Assembly: GCA_031296755.1 (NCBI GenBank)
Contig: JAUMMZ010000021.1
Coordinates: 62,001-126,000, forward strand
Source of the DNA: Collinsella sp.
GTDB lineage: Bacteria; Actinomycetota; Coriobacteriia; Coriobacteriales; Coriobacteriaceae
Direction of reading: 5' to 3'
DNA: 64,000 nucleotides
Shown: positions 52,145 to 60,441 of the stretch, one piece after another
Layout of the letters: the number at the start of each line of letters is the position of its first letter
How positions within the stretch are numbered: position 1 is the stretch's first letter
The notes under the pieces: generated by a model
What the model was told of the DNA's origin: nothing
What the model saw: only the letters and a program-made list of their open reading frames with translations
Databases searched by the model: none
Program-made: the position numbers and the translations under genes

Positions 52145-52952
52145 TGAACACACCCCCGGCACGAAAGCTCACGAGAGCGTAAATCAATACCGATAGACAG
52201 CTGGCTGCCACGCCATATCCCAGAAGCGTCAGCTGTCCCATATCGCTATACCCAAGGGCACATCCGACTCCAAGGTACGGCCCCGGAAGGAGTAAGACCC
52301 ATCGCAAGGATGGTATAGGCACCTGAAGGAAGCTTCCGTAGAGCGTCAGGCTCATGACAAATCCAATTATGATTGCAGCCCCGCTCAATACAGCGCTGCC
52401 TGTAATCCGATAGATGGTCATCGTCTCCAACGCAACCGATATCACCAATACGGCGTTGATTATCATCGCAGGCAAAAATGCAGTCAGCATGCCGTGCGTG
52501 TAGTTTTGCCCCCCACGCAGTATGGCTATTGCAAACAAAAGAAGGCAAAGTGCGCTATATGCTGCGCCGACTATTAAAGCAGACGAAAGCACATGTGCCA
52601 AAGCCCCATTAAAGCGGGCGAGACCTCTTGCTGAAGAAATTCGGTATCCCTCTTTATAGCCATGCTCCTGTAAAAGCACCAAACAAACGATGAGTGGAAC
52701 GAACAGGGATGTACCGGCAAAAGCGCTGCGCGCAAGGGACTCATCAGGCGCAGAAGGATCGATTGCATTCCAGAAGAAACCAATATCCTCCCCACAAACG
52801 CCATAGCCAAAGCCTAGCAACGTTGCTCCGTTATTTAGAAAAACACCGAAGAGAAGACCGCACGCCAACATAAGCGTAAGACCAAACTGCGCCGGAAACA
52901 TCCTGTGTAGACGCATCATATCTGCCTTTATGGGATGGATCGCCCGCTTCAT
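52128..52952 (-). CDS. ABC-2 type permease subunit 1 of the peptide cluster
   Basis: 274 residues with six membrane segments. It resembles in size and layout the permeases that pair with bacitracin or lantibiotic immunity ATPases (BcrB, LanE/LanG type), but no diagnostic motif is visible. It overlaps the ATPase gene by four bases (ATGA), so translation is coupled. The extracytoplasmic stretch around residues 45-75 is polar. Confidence 0.65.
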   Translation of the reverse strand: MKRAIHPIKADMMRLHRMFPAQFGLTLMLACGLLFGVFLNNGATLLGFGYGVCGEDIGFFWNAIDPSAPDESLARSAFAGTSLFVPLIVCLVLLQEHGYKEGYRISSARGLARFNGALAHVLSSALIVGAAYSALCLLLFAIAILRGGQNYTHGMLTAFLPAMIINAVLVISVALETMTIYRITGSAVLSGAAIIIGFVMSLTLYGSFLQVPIPSLRWVLLLPGPYLGVGCALGYSDMGQLTLLGYGVAASCLSVLIYALVSFRAGGVFNDSSD

Positions 52953-53674
52953 AGCGAGACCGCGTTCATCAAGCGCCTGTAATATTCTTTTAGGGACGAC
53001 GCCTCATCCCTTATGACATCCATCGATTCCTTTTTCAGCAGTTCACCGTCATGAATAAACACGCAACTTGTTGCAACCGATGCCAACTCATCCAAATCAT
53101 GGCTAGAGATGAGCATGGTCTTACCCTGTTCTCGATTCAATCGGCCGATAAGGGCCCACATACTCTCGATGCCCAGCGGGTCCAACCCATTTGCCGGCTC
53201 ATCGAAAATTAGTACGTCGGTGTCGCCCAACAAAGCCGTAGCTATATCCAGTCGCCGTTTCATTCCCAGAGAAAAACTGCTCACGCTCTTTTTCTCATCG
53301 ACGTCCAGCCCGACTAGGCCCAAGACGCGAGGAACCTCACGTTTCTCATCGAGCCCCCATTCCGCACATCGGATCCGAAGATTCTCCACCGCACTGAGGG
53401 ATTGGTATGCTCCGCTGGAATCTGGCACATAGCCGACACGCGTCCGCATCAGGCTCAGCTCTTTTTTCGACTTGCCTCCAAAGAGCTCCACGCTCCCCGA
53501 CGATGGCTCACAGAGGCCCAGCACTATTTTAATAAGCGTGCTTTTGCCCGCCCCGTTTGCACCAACAAGGGCGCAAAGTTCAGACTGATGCACCTCGAAG
53601 GAAACGTCATGCAACACACGCCGTTTTCCATAGCGCTTTGACACCTTTGATAGCTTTATCGCTGATGCGCTCAT
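52949..53674 (-). CDS. ABC transporter ATPase of the peptide cluster
   Basis: 241 residues. Walker A VGANGAGKSTLIKIVLG, signature SSFSLGMKRRLDIATALL (FSLGM replaces LSGGQ, as in the BcrA/lantibiotic-immunity class), Walker B VLIFDEPANGLDP and H-loop ISSHDLDELA. An AGGAGG ribosome site precedes the ATG. It follows the six-cysteine peptide gene by about 70 bp with a terminator-like hairpin between, and is followed by two permease genes; together they form a small export or immunity transporter. Confidence 0.88.
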   Translation of the reverse strand: MSASAIKLSKVSKRYGKRRVLHDVSFEVHQSELCALVGANGAGKSTLIKIVLGLCEPSSGSVELFGGKSKKELSLMRTRVGYVPDSSGAYQSLSAVENLRIRCAEWGLDEKREVPRVLGLVGLDVDEKKSVSSFSLGMKRRLDIATALLGDTDVLIFDEPANGLDPLGIESMWALIGRLNREQGKTMLISSHDLDELASVATSCVFIHDGELLKKESMDVIRDEASSLKEYYRRLMNAVSL

Positions 53675-53700
53675 TGGCCTCCTATTCTGCTTGATAACAA

Positions 53701-53734
53701 AACCGCTGCTGCCAGACTGTCGCCTGGCAGCAGC
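53701..53734 (-). terminator. Attenuator between peptide gene and ABC genes
   Basis: On the minus strand GCTGCTGCCAG-GCGACAGT-CTGGCAGCAGC is followed by GGTTTTGTT: perfect 11-bp arms. It lies 9 bp after the peptide stop and would let peptide mRNA exceed transporter mRNA, typical of bacteriocin operons. Confidence 0.85.
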
Positions 53735-53742
53735 CGCAACTG

Positions 53743-53871
53743 CTAGAAATTAACAACACACAAGTTTTTACTGCAGTTATTGACGCAGACGCGTGCTCCA
53801 CAGAATGCCTTGCAGTAACCGTTGCACCCACCACCGGGGTCCACATAACTCGGCTTTACAATCCAGCTCAT
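53743..53871 (-). CDS. 42-residue six-cysteine peptide, candidate RiPP/bacteriocin precursor
   Basis: The peptide begins MSWIVKPSYVDPGGG, then six cysteines at positions 16, 20, 24, 29, 33 and 38 (CNGYCKAFC, GARVC, VNNC, SKNLC) and ends VVNF. The spacing C-x3-C-x3-C-x4-C-x3-C-x4-C is regular. A near-perfect ribosome site AAGGAGG sits six bases before the ATG, and a TTGACA promoter is upstream. It is followed by an attenuator and an ABC transporter operon. It recalls clostridial cysteine-rich precursors with an N-terminal 'IVKPS' leader that are matured by radical SAM enzymes, but no such enzyme is adjacent. Product, maturation and target are unknown. Confidence 0.75.
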   Translation of the reverse strand: MSWIVKPSYVDPGGGCNGYCKAFCGARVCVNNCSKNLCVVNF

Positions 53872-53909
53872 ATCGTTCCTCCTTTCTTTTATCGTTCGTT
53901 CTTAATGTT

Positions 53910-53938
53910 ATTGTTTGTCGATAACTTATATTTGTCAA
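53910..53938 (-). promoter_or_regulatory. Promoter of the cysteine-rich peptide gene
   Basis: TTGACA (53938-53933), 17 bases, then AACAAT (53915-53910); consensus -35, weak -10. It lies between the terminator of the XRE gene (53956) and the peptide ribosome site, so the peptide has its own start of transcription. Confidence 0.65.
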
Positions 53939-53955
53939 GATAATTAATAAACAAA

Positions 53956-53978
53956 GAACCCGTGTTAGACACGGGTTC
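53956..53978 (-). terminator. Terminator of the XRE/DUF2975 operon
   Basis: GAACCCGTGT-CTA-ACACGGGTTC (minus strand) followed by TTTGTTTATT; perfect 10-bp arms. Confidence 0.9.
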
Positions 53979-54016
53979 CGTTACACTGATATTTCGTTAT
54001 AGTTGTTCTTTATATG

Positions 54017-54346
54017 CTACTCGTCGCTCAAATCTACAGCGAAGACTGATGTCGGAAGCGACGCCTCATTGTCTCCACCGTCCCGCATCTGCCTCACGAC
54101 ATTTTTTGCGCGCTCGACAATCAGCTCCTCAAGCTCTTTCTCACTCACACGCTGAATAATATCTCCCGGTTGACAGTCAAGTTCATCGCAAATATCGAGA
54201 AGCGTCTTAAGGCGAATAGCTTTAATTTTTCCGTTTCTTAGCTTAGAAATATTAGCCGGAGTATGCCCCGTGGCACGAATCAGATCAGCACTGGTCTTTC
54301 CGGTCTTAAGTAGCTGCGTCTCAAGCTCGATGATGAGATAGCTCAT
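54017..54346 (-). CDS. Small XRE-family (HTH_26, YozG-like) regulator
   Basis: 109 residues. The helix-turn-helix ELETQLLKTGKTSADLIRATGHTPANISKLRNGKIKAIRLKTLLDICDELDCQPGDII is the Cro/C1 type often paired with DUF2975 proteins; the last 35 residues are an extra acidic tail. AGGAGG lies before the ATG. It follows the DUF2975 gene by 8 bp. Regulation of this pair or of the adjacent peptide cluster is possible, but not shown by the sequence. Confidence 0.88.
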   Translation of the reverse strand: MSYLIIELETQLLKTGKTSADLIRATGHTPANISKLRNGKIKAIRLKTLLDICDELDCQPGDIIQRVSEKELEELIVERAKNVVRQMRDGGDNEASLPTSVFAVDLSDE

Positions 54347-54354
54347 GCTTCCTC

Positions 54355-54915
54355 CTACACAAGCTCGTCAGACTGCTCTTGGAGCAGCGAGGCATAACTC
54401 CAGATCACCGAGATACACAGACAGACAGCCGCGCCGATAAGCGACCCCGCATCAAAGGCAACGCCTTGGCAAATCTCAATAACGAAGGAATGAGGCACGA
54501 CGTAAAGCTCCAGCCCACCAATGGTAAGATTGACCGATCCGTAGGCACCAATAAGCGAAACCGCGGCGTTAACAGCAAAGGCAAGCGCAAGAACACGGAT
54601 AAGCCGCACATGCGTCTTGGTAAAGGGCGAGACGCCTCGCGAGATGTTACGGCTGATCCCACACAGAACGACAAGCGAAATACCCACGACGAGTGCCAGG
54701 CACAGTCCGCTTGGGATAACGATGCACCCGCCATCGAGAAGCGTCACGACGCCGAAAGAATCGACAGAAGCAACGTTTGCAACCGCATACCAGATCACGT
54801 AAACAACCAACGCGGCAAAAGCGACGAGCATCCCTGCAAAAACGGCTGCCATGCAAAAGCCAAGCTTCCTGATATTTTCGCCCGCTTTGGCCATACGCTG
54901 AACGCTGTTAGACAT
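54355..54915 (-). CDS. DUF2975 membrane protein
   Basis: 186 residues with four membrane segments, GISRNISRGVSPFTKTHVRLIRVLA in the middle matching the DUF2975 signature (G-x-SPF-x-x-x-N/T-x-x-x-L-R). Function unknown; such proteins are regularly followed by a YozG-like regulator, as here. ATG 54915 has GAGGGTGAGTGT upstream; the longer upstream frame is not supported. Confidence 0.82.
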   Translation of the reverse strand: MSNSVQRMAKAGENIRKLGFCMAAVFAGMLVAFAALVVYVIWYAVANVASVDSFGVVTLLDGGCIVIPSGLCLALVVGISLVVLCGISRNISRGVSPFTKTHVRLIRVLALAFAVNAAVSLIGAYGSVNLTIGGLELYVVPHSFVIEICQGVAFDAGSLIGAAVCLCISVIWSYASLLQEQSDELV

Positions 54916-55057
54916 ACACTCACCCTCATCGACTCTATCGTTATTCGAACAGTTTATCGAACAACGATATTGATTGCATGCGGAAAGCCCCGCCAGTGCG
55001 CATAGCCCATTCACTAATCAGAAGGGGTGAGAGTGGATTTTTGGACACGTATCGAAC

Positions 55058-55121
55058 GAGAGTGGATAATCTCCCACTTCGAGGCCACCACCGGGCCTAA
55101 AACGGGAGATTATCCACTCTC
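55058..55121. repeat. 64-bp hairpin with perfect 18-bp arms
   Basis: GAGAGTGGATAATCTCCC (55058-55075) and its exact reverse complement (55104-55121) enclose 28 nt. GAGAGTGGAT occurs once more at 55029-55038. It lies downstream of the HPt gene (stop at 55146, minus strand), probably as its 3' end hairpin. Confidence 0.8.
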
Positions 55122-55145
55122 ATAGTCATCAAGGCTCACAACCTC

Positions 55146-55502
55146 TTACTCGCCCGCCTCGCGCAGGGCCGACATCGTTGCCGCATATTGTTGCTGCAAC
55201 GCATGCATTCCCTCGCGAGCGCCGTCAACGGCATCGGCGCCGCGCAGCGCCTCGGTCACCACGACCGCCGGCTCATACAGATTATCGAATCCCAGGTTCT
55301 GGCTCACGCCCTTGAGCGTGTGCGCTGCCATAAACGCACCTTCGGCGTCTCCCGCCGCCATGGCGGCCTCCAGCTTGTCCATGCTCTCGTCATCCAAAAA
55401 CTTGAGGGCAAAGCGGGCAAGCATTTCCCCGCCCATCAGCCGAGCGCACGCGTCATCATAATTAGCGCCGATCTTCTCATACGCCTCACGCATGGAAATC
55501 AT
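55146..55502 (-). CDS. HPt domain phosphotransfer protein
   Basis: 118 residues, a single four-helix HPt domain. The phosphorylated His is His61 in FMAAHTLKGVSQNLGF, with the conserved HxLKGxSxxLG pattern. It probably exchanges phosphate with the receiver domain of the protein encoded just upstream (24-bp gap, same strand). The cognate kinase is not in the window. AAAGGAG precedes the start. Confidence 0.9.
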   Translation of the reverse strand: MISMREAYEKIGANYDDACARLMGGEMLARFALKFLDDESMDKLEAAMAAGDAEGAFMAAHTLKGVSQNLGFDNLYEPAVVVTEALRGADAVDGAREGMHALQQQYAATMSALREAGE

Positions 55503-55526
55503 GGATTAAAAACTCCTTTGGTCAAA

Positions 55527-57407
55527 CTAAATCGTGGGAAACGCGACGACGTCAGCGGGGCGTGCCAACGTCTCGGCAATTTGGTCTTGCACCTCGAGCA
55601 GGCAATCGAGCAGCAGCGGGTTAAAGGTGCCGCACTTACCGTCCAGGATCATCTGGATTGCCTCCTTGTGCGGGATAGCGTCCTTGTACACGCGCACGCT
55701 CGTCAGCGCATCGTACACGTCGGCCACCGAAACCACCTGTGCGGCAATGGGAATTTCGTCGCCCTTAAGGCCATCGGGATAACCCTTGCCGTCCCAGCGC
55801 TCGTGGTGCCAACGCGCAATCTGGTACGCATATTCCATAAGCGCATTGCCAGCGTGCTGGCTACCCAACTCAAGCAGCATGTCGGCGCCGATCGTGGTAT
55901 GCGTCTTCATAATCTCGAACTCCTCGGGCGTAAGGCGTCCGGGCTTGTTGAGAATCGCATCGTCAATCGACATCTTGCCGATATCGTGCAGCGCCGAAGC
56001 CAGGGCGATCGTGGAGCGTTCCTCATTGTCGAGGGAGATCGTGTCGCTACGCCGGACCAGACAGCCAAGCAGCAGCTCGGTCAGCTTCTCGATGTTCGTA
56101 ACGTGCCTGCCGCTCTCGCCGTTACGAAGCTCCATGACGCCGGCCATGATGTCGATGAGCATGCGACTGTTCTTGACGCGCTCGTTGTACTGCTGGGACA
56201 GCAGGTTCGTCAGGCGGCGCTGCTTGGCGTATAGGCGGATGGTGTTGCTCACACGGCGGCGCACGACACGGGAGTCAAACGGGCGGTTGATATAGTCCGA
56301 GGCGCCCAGCTCGTACGCGCGCAGAACCATATCATCGGAATCTTCGCTCGAAATCATGATGACGGGCAGATTGTCACTAACCGATCGGCGCGACAGATCG
56401 GCCAGCACCTCAAAGCCGCTTACGCCCGGCATGACAATATCCAGCAGCACGAGCGACAACTCATCGCCATAGCGGTCGACCATGTCGAGCGCCGCACGAC
56501 CGTGGTCGGCCTCGAGGATGCAATACTCGTCCTTGAGCATCTCGCTGAGAATGGCTCGGTTCATCTCGGAGTCATCGACAATAAGCACCAAAGGCTTTTC
56601 GCTTTGGAAGGCCTCGATGGAATCGGCATCGGTCACGACCGTACCGGCTTTTGCCTTAGCGCGGCTCAATAACTGGACAGCGCGGCCAACGCCCTCATCG
56701 ACCGTCTCGCCATGAATGAGAACGCCACCAACACATGCCGTCAAGCTCACGTACTCATGGCCCGGAATAATCGTGGCATGAACGGCATCGGATACCTGAT
56801 GCAGGCGACGGGTGAAGTCATCGGAGGGAATATTGGGCATGACAACCACAAACTTGTCGCAGCCATAGCGCACAAGCTCGTCAGTCGAACGGATTCCGCT
56901 GCGCATGGCTGTCGCCACAGCACCGAGCGCAAGGTCGCCGGCATGACGGCCACACGTATCGTTGAAGACCCTAAAATCATCAAGGTCGATCATCGCAATG
57001 CCGGCATTCATGCGGGCGCTACGGAGCTTTTCCTCGTAATATCGGCGATTGCGCACGCCCGTCAGCACGTCGGTGTAGACAAGGTCCTCTTCTGTGGCCT
57101 CTTGCTCATCAATCGGACGCACCATCAGCAAGACGTGAGGCTCGCCCTCGACCTTTAGAGGGCGCAGACGGGCGCGGTACTCAACACCATCGTTGAGCAG
57201 TTGCTCCGACACCTCACCCGAATCTGCCAAGGCCTCAAGACTCGACTGACGCAGACAAGGGCAGCGATCGCCGGCGAGCAGGCAGTTACGCTCGCTCTTA
57301 ATCTGATCGGCCGACAGCAAACGTACCACGGGGTAGGTCTTCGCGACGCGGGCGACCTCGACGGCAGCCTCCTCGTCGGTTAGATTGGCCTCGTGATTAT
57401 TGAGCAT
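55527..57407 (-). CDS. GGDEF-like/receiver/HD-GYP signalling protein
   Basis: 626 residues. After a short N-terminal region there is a GGDEF-like domain (about 107-265: YTDVLTGVRNRRYYEEKL, DLDDFRVFND). Its active-site motif is RYGCDKF instead of R-GGDEF, so cyclase activity is doubtful. Then comes a receiver domain (about 272-390: VDDSEMNRA, phospho-Asp in VLLDIVMPG), then an HD-GYP domain (about 400-600: ALHDIGKM, HHERWDGKGYPDGL), a c-di-GMP phosphodiesterase type with the HHE and GYP motifs present. Cytoplasmic. It appears to be a phosphorylation-controlled c-di-GMP hydrolase; an HPt protein is encoded next to it. Confidence 0.9.
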   Translation of the reverse strand: MLNNHEANLTDEEAAVEVARVAKTYPVVRLLSADQIKSERNCLLAGDRCPCLRQSSLEALADSGEVSEQLLNDGVEYRARLRPLKVEGEPHVLLMVRPIDEQEATEEDLVYTDVLTGVRNRRYYEEKLRSARMNAGIAMIDLDDFRVFNDTCGRHAGDLALGAVATAMRSGIRSTDELVRYGCDKFVVVMPNIPSDDFTRRLHQVSDAVHATIIPGHEYVSLTACVGGVLIHGETVDEGVGRAVQLLSRAKAKAGTVVTDADSIEAFQSEKPLVLIVDDSEMNRAILSEMLKDEYCILEADHGRAALDMVDRYGDELSLVLLDIVMPGVSGFEVLADLSRRSVSDNLPVIMISSEDSDDMVLRAYELGASDYINRPFDSRVVRRRVSNTIRLYAKQRRLTNLLSQQYNERVKNSRMLIDIMAGVMELRNGESGRHVTNIEKLTELLLGCLVRRSDTISLDNEERSTIALASALHDIGKMSIDDAILNKPGRLTPEEFEIMKTHTTIGADMLLELGSQHAGNALMEYAYQIARWHHERWDGKGYPDGLKGDEIPIAAQVVSVADVYDALTSVRVYKDAIPHKEAIQMILDGKCGTFNPLLLDCLLEVQDQIAETLARPADVVAFPTI

Positions 57408-57618
57408 ATGGGGCCCTTTCGATAGCTTCGCATAGTAGCGGTGGGTTCCAAATGTTACAAGGGTAACACCTTGCCGATGCAGGTAAGCACGTGAATGCCG
57501 TTACATTTTTATGAGTTGGCAGACGGCGCAATTGGAGCCGCAAACGTAAGGTTTTGAGCACATTTGTTAACACAGCCGAAACGTTTGCGGGTGAAGCCTG
57601 TTTTGATTTTAACGGCTG

Positions 57619-58428
57619 CTAGAGCTCCAGGATGCCACGGACAGTCTGGGCAGCCGCTGCCGGGCGATCGCGCAGGCCGTTGTGCGCGCCGGGAACCATT
57701 ACGAGCGGACAGTCCAAAAGCTCAGCCGCCATCCTCGTTCCCGCCTCGCGGGACGTACCAATCGAGAGCTCGCCCAAAAGCACGGCGGCCACCGTTTTTG
57801 ACGCACGAACACTATCCCAATCGGGAATGCAGGTCATAGTAATCCCGTATTCGTTCGCCATGAAACTGCGGCCGTTGCGCAGGGCATGCTTGGCTTCTGC
57901 CTCGGTTAACTTGGGGGCCTCAGGGTCCGAATCGCCGATGGCGCCCAGGAAGGCCCGTAATGCCCTGGAGACCTTTCCCGCAGCGATCATCTCGAGCAAA
58001 ACCGGGGCCGCACCCAGGCCGGCGCCCTCATCCGTCACGGCGGGTTCATGCAGAATCGCACGCGAGATTATGGCGGGGTTTGCACGGAGAAGCTCCAGGG
58101 CCACCAACGTACCGGCACTGTGCGCGAGCACGTTTGCCGGAGCGCCAATATGCTCGATAACAGCCTGCAGGTCGGCGGCCTGGGCGGCGAGGTCGTAGCG
58201 TCCGTCTGCAGCGTCGCCGCTCTCGCCGCAACCACGGCGGTCGTAGGCAATGACGCGACAGTCACGGGCGAGCTCGCGGGCGATGGCGTCAAAAAAGACG
58301 CCGTCGACGCACGCACCGTGCACGCATACCAAGGCGGGTGCATCGGACGATGCAACCGGGCCGGCATACTCGCGGCAGGCAATCGTGGTGCCCGCATTCT
58401 CGACCGTAAAATCCATGTTGTGCCCCAT
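57619..58428 (-). CDS. Alpha/beta hydrolase
   Basis: 269 residues from ATG 58428; ATG 58479 and 58416 are alternatives and none has a good ribosome site. The fold markers are VCVHGACVDGVFFDAIARELA (oxyanion region), VIAYDRRGCGES, nucleophile elbow VLAHSAGTLVAL (the usual GxSxG is AHSAG) and catalytic His in VPGAHNGL. Similar to small esterases or hydrolases of unknown substrate. The preceding 211-bp gap has a weak inverted repeat (CGCAAACGT/AACGTTTGCG) at about 57538-57591. Confidence 0.85.
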   Translation of the reverse strand: MGHNMDFTVENAGTTIACREYAGPVASSDAPALVCVHGACVDGVFFDAIARELARDCRVIAYDRRGCGESGDAADGRYDLAAQAADLQAVIEHIGAPANVLAHSAGTLVALELLRANPAIISRAILHEPAVTDEGAGLGAAPVLLEMIAAGKVSRALRAFLGAIGDSDPEAPKLTEAEAKHALRNGRSFMANEYGITMTCIPDWDSVRASKTVAAVLLGELSIGTSREAGTRMAAELLDCPLVMVPGAHNGLRDRPAAAAQTVRGILEL

Positions 58429-58591
58429 CGTCTTGCGCTTTGTTAACAGATTAACTGTACCCGACCCGATACCTTTCATGACGCGGCATCGAAGGCAGAG
58501 TTAAAAAACGAAACCTGCAAAGCACAAGCCCGGACCATACGTTGGAGCCGATGCTATGCTTAAGGTTAATTGTCTTGAGGAGCTTTTACCT

Positions 58592-59368
58592 ATGTCTACG
58601 TTTCTAAATGCCAGCCCCATCTTTGGGCCCGTTCGCAGCCGTCGCCTGGGCCTTTCGCTCGGTGTCAACATGATGCCGGCGAGCGGCAAGATCTGCACGT
58701 TCGACTGCATCTACTGCGAAAACGGCCTCAACGCCGAGCGCCCCTGCCACGAGCCGTGCAACACAGCTGCCGTGGTACTCGACGCGCTCGAGGCAAAGCT
58801 GCGCGAGATGGCAGCCGAGGGCGAGCTCCCCGATGTGATCACCTTCGCAGGCAACGGCGAGCCCACCGCCGCACCGGAGTTTCCGCAGGCCATCGCCGGC
58901 GCCGTCGCGCTGCGCGACGAGCTTGCCCCAAACTCCAAGATCGCCGTGCTCTCCAACGGCACGCGCGCCGACCGTCCCCAGGTACACGATGCGCTCATGA
59001 TGGTCGACGACAACATCCTCAAGCTCGATACGGTCGACCCGGCATTTATCCAGCTGCTCGACCAGCCCGTTGGCCCCTACGATGTGGAGCACCAGATTGA
59101 GACGTTCGCAAGCTTTGACGGTCACGTTATTATCCAGACGATCTTTTTGACCGGCGAGTATCAGGGCAAGCTCATCGACAACACCGGCGAGGAGTACGTT
59201 GCCCCCTGGCTCGCGGCGCTTGAGCGCATTCGCCCACAGGAGGCGACCATCTACACGGTGGCGCGCGAGACGCCGATCGCCGGCCTTGCCAAAGCGGCGC
59301 CTGAGGCGCTCGACGCCATTGCTGCGCGCGTCCAAGCCCTCGGCATTCCCTGCCAGGTGAGCTACTAG
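58592..59368 (+). CDS. Radical SAM protein (COG0731-like)
   Basis: 258 residues. The [4Fe-4S]/SAM motif CTFDCIYCENG (CxxxCxxC) is near residue 40, preceded by FGPVRSRRLGLSLGVNMMP, the start typical of COG0731-type Fe-S oxidoreductases. AGNGEPTAAPEF and LSNGT follow as barrel motifs. Function unknown for this subgroup; it is distantly related to wyosine-synthesis TYW1. ATG 58592 follows GAGGAGC; the 12-codon extension upstream is unlikely. Confidence 0.88.
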   Translation: MSTFLNASPIFGPVRSRRLGLSLGVNMMPASGKICTFDCIYCENGLNAERPCHEPCNTAAVVLDALEAKLREMAAEGELPDVITFAGNGEPTAAPEFPQAIAGAVALRDELAPNSKIAVLSNGTRADRPQVHDALMMVDDNILKLDTVDPAFIQLLDQPVGPYDVEHQIETFASFDGHVIIQTIFLTGEYQGKLIDNTGEEYVAPWLAALERIRPQEATIYTVARETPIAGLAKAAPEALDAIAARVQALGIPCQVSY

Positions 59369-59423
59369 CACGCAGCTGCTCTGCGAGTGGTCTATACTAG
59401 CTGCGGATGAAAGGAAGTTAGCC

Positions 59424-60311
59424 ATGTATGACAAAGGACCCGTACCCGGCCGCAACGACGCTTGCTGGTGCGGCAGCGGCAAAAAATATAAGAAATGTCA
59501 CAGCGCCTTCGACGAGCGCCTCGAGCGCCTGTGGGAGGAGGGCTGGGAGGTTCTGCCCCGCACGCTCTACAAGACGCCCGCCGATATCGAGGGCATCAAG
59601 CGCTCCGCCGCCATCAACGTGGGCGTGCTCGACTACGTAGGCGAGCACATCGCCGCGGGCATGACCACCAACCAGATCGACCAGATGATCTACGACTACA
59701 CCGTCGAGCACGGCGGTACGCCGGCCGACCTCAACTACGAGGGCTACCCCAAAAGCGTGTGCACCTCGATCAACGACGTTGTCTGCCACGGTATCCCCTG
59801 CGATACGGACGTGCTGCACGAGGGCGACATCATCAACGTGGACTGCTCCACGATCCTAGACGGCTACTTTAGCGACTCGAGCCGCATGTTCTGCATCGGC
59901 GAGGTCTCGGCCGAGCGCCAGCGCCTGGTCGACGTCACCCGCGCCAGCGTGGAGGCGGGTCTGGCGGCCGTCAAGCCGTGGCTGCCGCTGTCCGTCATGG
60001 CCGAGGCCGTGCAAAAGACGGTCGAGGACGCCGGTTTTAGCGTGGTGCGCGAGTACGGCGGACACGGCATCGGTAAGGAGTTTCACGAGGACCCGTTTGT
60101 GGGCTTTACCACCGAGGCACCCGATGTGGACACCATCATGGCTCCGGGCATGGTCTTTACCATCGAGCCTATGGTCAATGCCGGAGCGCCCGACATCAAG
60201 ATCAGCAAGGGCGACGGTTGGTGTGTGCGCACCAAGGACGGCAGCGATTCGGCCCAGTGCGAGGTACAGCTCGTGGTGACCGAGGACGGCTACGAGCTGC
60301 TGAGCTGGTAA
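59424..60311 (+). CDS. map: Methionine aminopeptidase type I with SEC-C zinc finger
   Basis: 295 residues. The first 30 form a SEC-C motif (GRNDACWCGSGKKYKKCHS), a zinc finger also found in SecA, that may tie the enzyme to ribosomes. The rest is type Ia MetAP with its metal ligands: Asp in NVDCSTIL, Asp in DSSRMF, His in GGHGIGKEF, Glu in FTIEPM and Glu in AQCEVQLVV. It removes the initiator Met. GAAAGGAAGTTAGCC precedes the ATG. Confidence 0.96.
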   Translation: MYDKGPVPGRNDACWCGSGKKYKKCHSAFDERLERLWEEGWEVLPRTLYKTPADIEGIKRSAAINVGVLDYVGEHIAAGMTTNQIDQMIYDYTVEHGGTPADLNYEGYPKSVCTSINDVVCHGIPCDTDVLHEGDIINVDCSTILDGYFSDSSRMFCIGEVSAERQRLVDVTRASVEAGLAAVKPWLPLSVMAEAVQKTVEDAGFSVVREYGGHGIGKEFHEDPFVGFTTEAPDVDTIMAPGMVFTIEPMVNAGAPDIKISKGDGWCVRTKDGSDSAQCEVQLVVTEDGYELLSW

Positions 60312-60320
60312 CCGTGGATG

Positions 60321-60367
60321 CGCCGGATGCTGACGGGCACGCTCGTCTTGCATCCGGCGGTTTTATT
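60321..60367 (+). terminator. Terminator of map
   Basis: CGCCGGATGC and GCATCCGGCG are perfect arms around 19 nt, followed by GTTTTATTT. Confidence 0.85.
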
Positions 60368-60387
60368 TGAACGTTTTGCCTGATAAA

Positions 60388-60422
60388 ACCTGCCAAAATG
60401 AACCTGTCCCTTTTTGGCAGGT
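60388..60422. repeat. Short palindromic repeat, GGGACAG-core family (copy 9)
   Basis: ACCTGCCAAAATGAACCTGT followed by CCCTTTTTGGCAGGT, 20 bp before the dehydrogenase start, preceded by TGATAAA. Confidence 0.85.
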
Positions 60423-60441
60423 CGAGCGGAGAGGACTGCTT

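Noticed and set aside
53701..54915. A single operon DUF2975-XRE-peptide-ABC
   Set aside because: A perfect terminator (53956-53978) and a separate TTGACA promoter divide the XRE pair from the peptide gene; a regulatory link is still possible.
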